From Candidatus Cloacimonadota bacterium (GTDB lineage: Bacteria > Muiribacteriota > UBA6191), in assembly GCA_019454875.1 (NCBI GenBank), contig JACFNL010000014.1, forward strand, positions 1 through 53,410: 53,410 nt of DNA, read 5' to 3'. Positions 36,188 through 43,480 of the stretch are shown piece by piece. The notes below the pieces were generated by a model. The model was not told the origin of the DNA and did not search any database. It was given only the letters and a program-made list of their open reading frames with translations. Each line of letters begins with the position of its first letter. Positions within the stretch are counted from its first letter, which is position 1. The position numbers and the translations under genes were made by a program.

Positions 36188-36216
36188 AGATTATCAGATT
36201 GCCTGTGCTCTGTCAA
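36188..36216 (-). promoter_or_regulatory. Strong sigma-70 promoter for tRNA-Ile/tRNA-Ala
   Basis: Minus strand: perfect TTGACA at 36211-36216, exactly 17 bases, TAATCT at 36188-36193. It lies about 30 bases upstream of mature tRNA-Ile. Confidence 0.8.
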
Positions 36217-36300
36217 TAGTACAAACCTTTAAAATATTTCATGACAAGCATTTAACAGTACGGGACAGAATCATGACCTTCTTTTCCTGATTTTCGATGA

Positions 36301-36306
36301 TATAAT
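36301..36306 (+). promoter_or_regulatory. Possible -10 element for kdd-kamB-kamC
   Basis: A perfect TATAAT 26 bases before the kdd ATG, in the divergent gap opposite the tRNA promoter. No good -35 is visible at 16-18 bases, so an activator may be needed or the match is chance. Confidence 0.4.
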
Positions 36307-36332
36307 CAGGGCCTGAATTGGAGGTTCCTTTT

Positions 36333-37367
36333 ATGTCCAGCTCCTGTATATATGGATCACACAGAGTAGTGTCTCCCCCCGGCTCCCTGCCACAGGGTGC
36401 ATGGAAATTAGATCCCTCATTGCCTATACGGGAAAATGAAATTCTAATCACCGTGGACACGCTTAACATTGACTCCGCTTCCTTTCATCAGATGATGCAG
36501 AGTGGAGGAGATAAAGAAGCTGTTTCCCGCATTGTCCTTGAAACTGTCGAGCAGCGAGGCAAGCAGCACAATCCAGTGACTGGATCAGGCGGTATGCTTT
36601 TGGGTACCATTTCTGAAATCGGATCACAATGGCCTAACCCTCAGAACCTTCAGGTTGGGGACAGGATTGCAACTCTAGTATCACTTTCTCTGACCCCCCT
36701 GTTCATCAAAAAAATTGTGTCCGTCCGTGAGGACAGAGACCAGATCAAAATCGAAGGCCATGCCATTCTTTTTGCAACTTCCAATCTGGCCCGCATTCCT
36801 GAGGATCTGCCAGAATCCCTGAGCCTGGCTGTTTTAGATGTGGCCGGAGCTCCTGCCCAGATGCTGAGACTGTGTAAACCCGCCACAACTATTATAATTG
36901 TTGGAGCAGGCGGCAAGTCGGGACTGCTTTGCTGTGCCGCTGCCCGCAGTGTCTTGGGAAAATCCGGGCGACTGATCGGAATTGAGCCTGGGTCCAGGGG
37001 CCGGCAAAGACTGACTGAATTGGGCTACTGTGATGTCGTTTTGGATCTGGACGCAACCAATGCCCTTCTGGTTCAAAAAACTATCCAGGGGTTAACAGAG
37101 GGTAAAATGGCCGATCTGGTTGTGAATGTAGCCAATGTTGAAAATACGGAAATGTCCTGTGTCATGAGTACACACCAGCAAGGAACTGTCTATTTTTTCT
37201 CAATGGCAACAAGCTTTACCAGAGTCGCCCTGGGTGCTGAAGGAATATCGTCTGATGCCACACTTCTGATTGGCAACGGTTACTCTCCCAACAATGCCGA
37301 CATTGCTCTGGATGTCCTTCGTTCCGATCCGAGGTTAAAAGCCTTGTTTACAGAACTTTATGCCTGA
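36333..37367 (+). CDS. kdd: L-erythro-3,5-diaminohexanoate dehydrogenase
   Basis: Oxidatively deaminates 3,5-diaminohexanoate to 5-amino-3-oxohexanoate with NAD(P), a middle step of lysine fermentation. The 344-aa protein starts at ATG 36333, eight bases after GGAGG. Visible are SFHQMM, the conserved VTGSGGMLLGTI near 85, GDRIATLVSLSLTPL near 110, and a Rossmann loop IIIVGAGGKSGLL near 187. The dehydrogenase fold is MDR-like, but the motifs are those of KDD. It overlaps kamB by eight bases. The aminomutases and the cleavage enzymes (kce, kal) are not in the window. Confidence 0.88.
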   Translation: MSSSCIYGSHRVVSPPGSLPQGAWKLDPSLPIRENEILITVDTLNIDSASFHQMMQSGGDKEAVSRIVLETVEQRGKQHNPVTGSGGMLLGTISEIGSQWPNPQNLQVGDRIATLVSLSLTPLFIKKIVSVREDRDQIKIEGHAILFATSNLARIPEDLPESLSLAVLDVAGAPAQMLRLCKPATTIIIVGAGGKSGLLCCAAARSVLGKSGRLIGIEPGSRGRQRLTELGYCDVVLDLDATNALLVQKTIQGLTEGKMADLVVNVANVENTEMSCVMSTHQQGTVYFFSMATSFTRVALGAEGISSDATLLIGNGYSPNNADIALDVLRSDPRLKALFTELYA

Positions 37368-38298
37368 AGTCCACACATTTATCGGATCTGATAAAAACGC
37401 TGGAAAAACCACAGCTTTGTTATATGAATACCAGAGGTTTCGTTCTTTGGGAAAACAGATTGTGGTATCAGGAATTGGCATCAATGGGGAGGCCGTAGAT
37501 GCCTACGATGGCTTAAAAAAACCATGTATAACAATACACAAAGATGATTTTGTAATTACAACCTGGGATCATGCCAACAAAATCAGCTCCTTTGTTGAAG
37601 TTATTCTACACTTATTGCCACCCCGTTACAGCCGTCCCCTGGTCTTGTTAAAAATGCTGGCAACCCTTGATGTTCTGATTCAGGGCCCTAATGAAAAATG
37701 GGAGTTTCACCATCTTAAGGAAGATTTGAACTCCCTTTACCCCCATAGCCTGATACTTCTTGACGGAAGCATTGACCGGCAATTCCTGGGGCATAAGGAT
37801 ATCTGTGACTATCTATATTATTCCCTGTATTCCAGCAATCGCAGTCCACAAAGGACTAAGGCCAGATCCCAGTTGCAATCCCTGATGCTTCCAGTGTTTA
37901 CAGGTACTCTTCCCAAGGTTCCTCAGGACTCGAGCTGGTGCGCCTGGGATCAAAACCAGAACTGCCTTGGATATTCCAGCCATCCAGCCTTCATGGATGA
38001 AGATCTAAACCATCTGCTGGCTTTAAGGCCATGTCCTGTACATACCATCTGGTTAGGGGGAGCACTGACCCAGAAAATGGCCGAAAAACTCTCAGCCATC
38101 AAGGAGATTCACATCGTACTTGAAGACTACACACTGTGGCAAAATATCAGTACCAGCAAGGTTAGAAAATTGGGCAATGTCTGGCTCAGGCAGAAGCCTA
38201 CTCTTGTAAAAATTTATCTTAGGGAAGAAGTAGCATGGACTGATGACTTGCCGGATGAATGTCCAAGCTACAACCTCTACCGTGAGGAACTGCCATGA
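37360..38298 (+). CDS. kamB: KamB-like protein, probable lysine 5,6-aminomutase reactivase subunit
   Basis: A 312-aa protein with a P-loop near the N-terminus (GSDKNAGKTTALL, about residues 8-20). In the lysine-fermentation locus of Fusobacterium, kamB and kamC are two genes beside the aminomutases; the names are used for a reactivation system of the B12-dependent lysine 5,6-aminomutase. Position directly after kdd and before a MutS-like ATPase identifies it more than its sequence does. Its ATG is inside kdd and its stop overlaps the kamC ATG. Exact chemistry is not known to me. Confidence 0.72.
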   Translation: MPEVHTFIGSDKNAGKTTALLYEYQRFRSLGKQIVVSGIGINGEAVDAYDGLKKPCITIHKDDFVITTWDHANKISSFVEVILHLLPPRYSRPLVLLKMLATLDVLIQGPNEKWEFHHLKEDLNSLYPHSLILLDGSIDRQFLGHKDICDYLYYSLYSSNRSPQRTKARSQLQSLMLPVFTGTLPKVPQDSSWCAWDQNQNCLGYSSHPAFMDEDLNHLLALRPCPVHTIWLGGALTQKMAEKLSAIKEIHIVLEDYTLWQNISTSKVRKLGNVWLRQKPTLVKIYLREEVAWTDDLPDECPSYNLYREELP

Positions 38299-39824
38299 GC
38301 CTTAAGTTCAAATCCCCATGTTTTGGAATTCCTCAATCTATCCTTCAGGAAACCGGGACCCTGGACTTTTTACATAAAATCAGCCCTGATTTCCCAATCA
38401 TTAATGGCCTGAGTCTGACACCACTATCCATCCCCGAGCAAAAGGCCCACTGGCAAAAAATTAAATCCCTGCTTAGTCAAACCAGTACCAAAGATCTTGC
38501 TCAGGCCTGGCTACTTATCCAGTCCATTCCTCTACCCGAGGTTGCAATATCGGGCCTGGAAAGCTCACAGGCCGGTCTGACTGAACTAACTCTATTGGCA
38601 AGGTTTTTTTCCTCCTGCCAAAAACTCAGGGAAATCCCGTCCCTAAAACTGGACCTTACGCTTTTAACCGAGCTACAGAATTCCATAAAACCCTTTCTGA
38701 ACGATACAGCCTCAGGGTATGCCAAAAAACAAGAGACAGAAGGATATATAAAAGAGCTTTGCCAGCTTGAAGATGAAAAAAATACTCTTATCCAGAACTG
38801 GGAAAACGAGATCAGACAAAAAACCGGTCTCAAACTTACATGGCCACTGCCTAGGGAGTTTCCTAGTACAATCTCCCCTCCTCTGGATTCCAATACAGCA
38901 GATTCCCTCAACCTGATACAGGCCCCAGCCATCTCCTCCGGTTATGTCCTCTACTTCTCACAACCCCAGGCTCTTAAAGAGATTGAAAACAGGCATGGGG
39001 CACTGATGTTAAAAATTCAGAACCAGACAGTAGAGCTTGAGAAAATCGCCTTAGATACCCTTTTTCCTTTAATCCCCAAAATTCGTCATTTTTATCGAAG
39101 CATTCAGGAAATAGCCTGGAAAATTCATCTAGCCTACCTGTCGCGGGAGCTCAAGCTTTGTATTCCTGAAATTTCCCTGAATCTGCAGATCAAACAAGGC
39201 CGTCTAACAAGACTTTATGACAAAGATTCTGCCTATCAGCCTCTTAATTTTTGCGGTCAAAATTCAGTGTCTCTGATCTTTGGATCCAATATGAGTGGAA
39301 AAACCACTGTTCTCAAAACCATCCTCCATCTTTGTTTACTGGCCCTACACGGAATTCCTGTTCCCTGCCAGGAGTTTCATCTTCCTCCCATAACCTCCGT
39401 AAAACTTCACTTGAAGGACTCCGGTAATGTGGAATTAAATCAATCCAGTTTTGCCTCAGAGATGCAGTTTTTTGCAAACTCCGATCTGGACTCCCTTGTT
39501 TTAGCCGATGAACTGTTTCAATCCACAGAACCGGTTTGTGGAAGCAATATAGCCACACTGGTGATTGAGGATTTTCGGGATCGCAAATTAAATTTGGTCA
39601 CAACTACACACTACTCGGAACCAATTGGCATTTCAGGTATCAATCACTTTTATATGGACTCCCATTTTAATGCCCTGCCCCTTTATGAAGAGAATCTCTC
39701 ATGTCTTTTAGAGAACCACAGGCAAACTACATTAAAACTTGCCCTTGATATATTGCCAAAAAATTCAAGCCTATCTCAAAAACTCCAGGGCCTTTTACAG
39801 AAGTCTCAAAACACCAAAAATTGA
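38295..39824 (+). CDS. kamC: KamC-like MutS-family ATPase of the lysine-fermentation locus
   Basis: A 509-aa protein with a MutS-type ATPase at the C-terminus: Walker A FGSNMSGKTTVLKT near 330, signature-like SSFASEMQFF near 385, Walker B LVLADELFQSTEP near 400, and switch His TTTHYSE near 436. The N-terminal 200 residues lack a mismatch-recognition domain, so it is not a repair MutS. Order kdd-kamB-kamC points to aminomutase reactivation, with ATP hydrolysis expelling damaged cofactor as the inferred role. ATGA overlap with kamB. Confidence 0.75.
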   Translation: MSLKFKSPCFGIPQSILQETGTLDFLHKISPDFPIINGLSLTPLSIPEQKAHWQKIKSLLSQTSTKDLAQAWLLIQSIPLPEVAISGLESSQAGLTELTLLARFFSSCQKLREIPSLKLDLTLLTELQNSIKPFLNDTASGYAKKQETEGYIKELCQLEDEKNTLIQNWENEIRQKTGLKLTWPLPREFPSTISPPLDSNTADSLNLIQAPAISSGYVLYFSQPQALKEIENRHGALMLKIQNQTVELEKIALDTLFPLIPKIRHFYRSIQEIAWKIHLAYLSRELKLCIPEISLNLQIKQGRLTRLYDKDSAYQPLNFCGQNSVSLIFGSNMSGKTTVLKTILHLCLLALHGIPVPCQEFHLPPITSVKLHLKDSGNVELNQSSFASEMQFFANSDLDSLVLADELFQSTEPVCGSNIATLVIEDFRDRKLNLVTTTHYSEPIGISGINHFYMDSHFNALPLYEENLSCLLENHRQTTLKLALDILPKNSSLSQKLQGLLQKSQNTKN

Positions 39825-39836
39825 CTGGAAAAAAAA

Positions 39837-39865
39837 TTGACAGCCATAAGGTCGGATGATACTCT
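39837..39865 (+). promoter_or_regulatory. Promoter for the tRNA-Ile(CAU)/tRNA-Glu cluster
   Basis: Perfect TTGACA at 39837-39842. The -10 is either TACTCT at 39860-39865 (spacer 17) or GATACT at 39858-39863 (spacer 15). It lies about 20 bases upstream of the first tRNA. Confidence 0.6.
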
Positions 39866-39882
39866 GTTGTCTCGATTGATTG

Positions 39883-39955
39883 GGGTCTATAGCTCAGTGG
39901 TTAGAGCAGTCGACTCATAATCGATTGGTCCAAGGTTCAAGTCCTTGTAGACCCA
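39883..39955 (+). tRNA. tRNA-Ile(CAU), lysidine-modified type
   Basis: Acceptor GGGTCTA/TAGACCC, D arm GCTC-GAGC, anticodon arm GTCGA-CTCATAA-TCGAT, T arm CAAGG-CCTTG, discriminator A; CCA is not encoded. The anticodon is CAT. The body from the D loop through the variable loop (AGTGGTTAGAGCAG, GACTCATAATCG, TTGGTC) matches E. coli tRNA-Ile2 (ileX) much better than elongator tRNA-Met, so decoding of AUA after lysidine formation is the preferred call. Confidence 0.8.
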
Positions 39956-39963
39956 TTGTAGGA

Positions 39964-40040
39964 AGGCTCCCATCGTCTAGTGGCCTAGGATGTCGCCCTT
40001 TCACGGCGAACACAGGGGTTCGAATCCCCTTGGGAGTATT
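39964..40040 (+). repeat. 77-bp direct repeat, copy 1 (tRNA-Glu)
   Basis: Identical to 40075-40151, offset 111 bases. It covers the tRNA-Glu gene and one to two flanking bases; the 34 bases between copies are unrelated. A recent tandem duplication or gene conversion. Confidence 0.9.
39966..40038 (+). tRNA. tRNA-Glu(TTC), copy 1
   Basis: Acceptor GCTCCCA/TGGGAGT (first pair G-T), anticodon loop CTTTCAC giving TTC, T arm GGGGTTCGAATCCCC, discriminator A, no encoded CCA. Confidence 0.95.
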
Positions 40041-40074
40041 CCCCCAATCTACGGGAAAAAAACTTGTGATACAT

Positions 40075-40151
40075 AGGCTCCCATCGTCTAGTGGCCTAGG
40101 ATGTCGCCCTTTCACGGCGAACACAGGGGTTCGAATCCCCTTGGGAGTATT
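40075..40151 (+). repeat. 77-bp direct repeat, copy 2 (tRNA-Glu)
   Basis: Second member of the repeat described at 39964-40040; no differences seen between the two. Confidence 0.9.
40077..40149 (+). tRNA. tRNA-Glu(TTC), copy 2
   Basis: Identical in sequence to copy 1 and read from the same promoter; followed after six bases by the terminator stem. Confidence 0.95.
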
Positions 40152-40155
40152 TTTT

Positions 40156-40180
40156 AGCCGCCGTAACTGGCGGCTTTTTT
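40156..40180 (+). terminator. Rho-independent terminator of the tRNA cluster
   Basis: AGCCGCC-GTAACT-GGCGGCT forms a seven-pair stem with a six-base loop, followed by six T in total. The last bases overlap the stop codon of the convergent patatin gene. Confidence 0.9.
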
Positions 40181-42353
40181 AGTATCTATACCCCAAAGAC
40201 ACCCAGCTGTAAAAATTCTCTTCCGTACTGTGACTTACACCAATTTCTATAGGGCCAGCAGGAGTCAGTTTTACCAGGGAAACCCCGGTGCCTTTGATGG
40301 CATTGTCACGGCTGTACAGTTTATCCGAATCATCATCAAGAGTTCCTTCGTTATGCCGCAAAATAATGAGTGAATCAGGATTCATACGATACTGCATACC
40401 CAGTTGCCAGGCCATCATGTTTTCAGCATATCGTCCCCTGTACCGTACTCCTGTAAAACCATGAGGGCTACGAAAGCTTTCAAAACCACCGAGGAAAAAA
40501 TGGCGATGAACTGGTAGACTTCCCCCCGTGTTTCTACCGGTCTTAAAACCCATATCCATACTGATGCGGCTGTTAATGGAAAAAAATCTCTGCCATATAC
40601 CTAAAAGATAGCGGGAATCATTATCCGAGGAATAATCCTGGTCTGTCACAAAATATCGAACATCTACATACTCACCACGGCTTGGATAGACAGTTGCGTT
40701 TAAGGTATCCTTGCGAAAGTGGGCGATCAGTCCTAAATCAGAGCTGCGGGGAGCTTCCCCTGCAATGCGGATTCTTTCTTCCTCACGGTTGACTATTTCT
40801 CCCCTCAAACCAATTCCAAACCCCTTGTTTCGACTACGAACTGTTCCATACATGATTTCTCCAATCAGAAGATCATAGTCATTCTCATTGGTGAAACCGA
40901 GATTCATATTGCGGGATTCATAATCTAACTCCTGGTACTCAAACAGGGTCTTAAATCCAGACTGAATTTTATGGCCAAACTGGTGAAAGAATGTTGACTC
41001 AATTTTGAGCTCATTTTCATTGCCGAATTTGGCGGCAATAGCGGTTCTGGAATTATTGAACCCCAGATTGCGGGCTGTAATCTGCCCATGAATGCTGGCC
41101 CGTTCCGCAGTATCATAATGCAGGGCAAATCCTAACTGGGCCGGTACTTTTTCCTGTACTTTAAATACAAGAACATCTTCTTCAATCCCATAAGTGACTG
41201 TTTCAAAAAAGGAAGTATTGTAGAGCCTATCCATTGCCTGTTTTGTAGCATTCCAGTCCAGGGAAGCTGGCAAACTGATCCCTGCTTCTTTTTCTACAAA
41301 CTGAGGTAACAGATTCACCAGACCATCAATACGAATCTTTCTGATTGTATAGGATTTTTTCGAACTTAAATCCGGATCTTCCTGTCGAGGCTTAACCATA
41401 GTGACCGAAGAGGCCTGCAATCTGTTTAAGATTTGGGGAAGTGCCTGCCGGGCTGCCTCCTCACCAAGGGCAATCAATTCCTCTACCATGGAAAAGTCTA
41501 TGCTCTTCAATTCACTGAGTTCTGGACGGATCAGAACATCACAAAGAGCTGCCTGTTCCCGATTGGATTCTGCGGCCGGAATACTGATGGACTGATCAAA
41601 AATTTTAAGCAGTGAATCCAGCTCTGATGCCTTGTACAGTGGAGCACCTACATCTACCCCGATCACTATCTCCGCACCCATACCTCGTAAATCCTGGGCA
41701 GGAAGGTTACGGGATAAAAGCCCGTCTGCCAGCAATCTATCCTGAATCGGCCAGGGTGTAAAGGCCGAGGGAATGGACATACTTGCACGCATGGCCTCCT
41801 GAAGCGGCCCCTCTGTAATCAGGTATCCTTTGCCTGTTTCCAAATCAGTAGCCAGGCTTCCAAATGGAATGGGAAGTTCGGAAAAAATCCGTTTATCCTG
41901 TACTGGCCAAACAAACTCACCTAGTCTTGTCAGAAGACTCTGACCGGAATAAAGACCTGTAGGAAGTGCAATTTTTCTGTTTTTAACCGGGAGGGTCAAA
42001 ATGCTTTTGCTGAACTGCTCCTTGTCCTCCAGCAGAAGTTCCCGTCGATCCGGGATATCCTTAAAAATTCTGGTCCAGTCTACCTTTAAAAGACCTTCTT
42101 CTATCTGCTGGGCTGTATAACCGGATGCGTATAACCCACCAATGATTGAGCCAATTGATGTACCGGTAATACAGTCTATGGGAACCCCGGCCTCTTCAAG
42201 AACTTTTAGCACTCCAACATGAGCAAAACCCTTGGCTCCCCCTCCGCTAAGACTGATTCCAACCACAGGCCTGAAGTCCTTATCCGTAAGGCAGGAGGCA
42301 CTCACAATAGTAACAACACTAAAAGAAAGCAGTCCTAAAAAAAATTTTCGCAT
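40179..42353 (-). CDS. Patatin-like phospholipase with C-terminal outer-membrane barrel (PlpD-like, type Vd)
   Basis: About 724 aa from ATG 42351-42353; an ATG seven codons upstream is possible. A signal peptide (MRKFFLGLLSFSVVTIVSAS) is followed by a patatin domain with oxyanion loop SLSGGGAKGFAHVG, nucleophile GTSIGSIIGG and catalytic Asp in LLADGLLSRNLP. Then comes a POTRA-like domain (IRKIRIDGLVNL) and a barrel of alternating strands to a terminal aromatic (WVSLGYRY). This is the layout of Pseudomonas PlpD: lipase passenger, POTRA, 16-strand-type barrel. It should hydrolyse phospholipids at or beyond the outer membrane. Confidence 0.85.
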   Translation of the reverse strand: MRKFFLGLLSFSVVTIVSASCLTDKDFRPVVGISLSGGGAKGFAHVGVLKVLEEAGVPIDCITGTSIGSIIGGLYASGYTAQQIEEGLLKVDWTRIFKDIPDRRELLLEDKEQFSKSILTLPVKNRKIALPTGLYSGQSLLTRLGEFVWPVQDKRIFSELPIPFGSLATDLETGKGYLITEGPLQEAMRASMSIPSAFTPWPIQDRLLADGLLSRNLPAQDLRGMGAEIVIGVDVGAPLYKASELDSLLKIFDQSISIPAAESNREQAALCDVLIRPELSELKSIDFSMVEELIALGEEAARQALPQILNRLQASSVTMVKPRQEDPDLSSKKSYTIRKIRIDGLVNLLPQFVEKEAGISLPASLDWNATKQAMDRLYNTSFFETVTYGIEEDVLVFKVQEKVPAQLGFALHYDTAERASIHGQITARNLGFNNSRTAIAAKFGNENELKIESTFFHQFGHKIQSGFKTLFEYQELDYESRNMNLGFTNENDYDLLIGEIMYGTVRSRNKGFGIGLRGEIVNREEERIRIAGEAPRSSDLGLIAHFRKDTLNATVYPSRGEYVDVRYFVTDQDYSSDNDSRYLLGIWQRFFSINSRISMDMGFKTGRNTGGSLPVHRHFFLGGFESFRSPHGFTGVRYRGRYAENMMAWQLGMQYRMNPDSLIILRHNEGTLDDDSDKLYSRDNAIKGTGVSLVKLTPAGPIEIGVSHSTEENFYSWVSLGYRY

Positions 42354-42407
42354 AGTCATTGTAAGTATCAACATAGGGGTTGCATCTTTACCTGTTTTAG
42401 TTTAAGT

Positions 42408-43472
42408 ATGGATTTTATGGAAACCAATCGACACAAACGCGACTTACGCAACCGTCTGAATCGCAAAGAAGCCCTAAATAAAATTCAACTTGAACCATTT
42501 CCCCGTAAAATCCTGTCTTTTTATCGTTATGTCCGAATTGATGACCCTGCCCAGTTTCGTGATGAGCTGTTTTTACACTGGAATGAACTTGGGGTTTTGG
42601 GAAGAATTTATCTGGCCACCGAAGGCATCAATGCTCAACTCAGTGTTCCTGAGCCAAATTTTTTAAAATTCCGTGATTATGTCGATTCCAACCAGTATTT
42701 GAGCCAGGTTCCTTTTAAAATGGCCCTGGAAAACAAGCAGGATGCCTTCCTTAAGCTGATCATTAAAATCAAGGATAGGATTGTGGCCGATGGTTTGACA
42801 AATCTTGATTTTGACTCCTCCAAATCAGGCCGGCACCTCAAGGCCGAGGAATGGAATCGGGCCATGGAACATCCTGAGGCCATTGTGGTGGATATGAGAA
42901 ATTGTTACGAGAGTGAAGTAGGACACTTTGAAAACGCTATTACTCCATCAGTAGAGACCTTTCGGGAGGAACTGCTTATGGTTGGAGAAATGCTTCAGGA
43001 CAAAAAGGACAAACCACTGCTTTTATACTGTACTGGCGGGATTCGATGTGAAAAAGCTAGTGCCTGGCTCATAAGCCAGGGGTTTGAAAATGTTTCGCAG
43101 CTTGAAGGTGGAATCATTGATTATGCCAGACAGGTAGAGGAACAGGGACTGAAGTCAAAGTTCAAAGGTAAAAATTTTGTGTTTGATGAAAGAAAGGGAG
43201 AGCGCATTACCGAGGATGTTGTTTCAATCTGCCATCAATGTGGTCAGCCTTCCGATCATCATGTGAACTGTGCCAATGATGCCTGCCATTTACTGTTTGT
43301 ACAGTGCTCTGCTTGCCAGGAAAAACTGGAAGGCTGCTGCTCCATTGAATGTCTGGAATTCACCCGTGTCAGTCCAGCAGAACGGAAGCAGCGATTTATG
43401 GAGTTTGCCCATAAGCGAAAATCCCACTACATTTCTGATTTGCCCTACTCCCCCTTTCGGGGGATGTCTTAA
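42408..43472 (+). CDS. trhO: tRNA uridine(34) hydroxylase, rhodanese-like
   Basis: Oxygen-dependent hydroxylation of U34 to ho5U in tRNA. The 354-aa protein has the YceA/TrhO N-terminal domain (GRIYLATEGINAQLSVP near 65-80), the rhodanese domain with catalytic Cys in LLYCTGGIRCEKASAWL near 207, and a C-terminal Cys-rich segment (CHQCG, CANDACHLLFVQC, CQEKLEGCCS). ATG 42408 is followed three codons later by another ATG. It stands alone on the plus strand between two minus-strand genes. Confidence 0.92.
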   Translation: MDFMETNRHKRDLRNRLNRKEALNKIQLEPFPRKILSFYRYVRIDDPAQFRDELFLHWNELGVLGRIYLATEGINAQLSVPEPNFLKFRDYVDSNQYLSQVPFKMALENKQDAFLKLIIKIKDRIVADGLTNLDFDSSKSGRHLKAEEWNRAMEHPEAIVVDMRNCYESEVGHFENAITPSVETFREELLMVGEMLQDKKDKPLLLYCTGGIRCEKASAWLISQGFENVSQLEGGIIDYARQVEEQGLKSKFKGKNFVFDERKGERITEDVVSICHQCGQPSDHHVNCANDACHLLFVQCSACQEKLEGCCSIECLEFTRVSPAERKQRFMEFAHKRKSHYISDLPYSPFRGMS

Positions 43473-43480
43473 CAAAAATC

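Noticed and set aside
38295..39824. DNA mismatch-repair MutS
   Set aside because: Only the ATPase part resembles MutS; the mismatch-binding N-terminus is missing and the kdd-kamB-kamC order gives a better explanation.
39883..39955. Elongator or initiator tRNA-Met
   Set aside because: The anticodon is CAT, but the D loop, anticodon stem and variable loop match tRNA-Ile2 of E. coli; initiator features (three G-C pairs in the anticodon stem) are absent.
39880..40182. A 100-codon open frame across the tRNA cluster
   Set aside because: It arises from translating the three tRNA genes and repeats internally because the two tRNA-Glu copies are identical.
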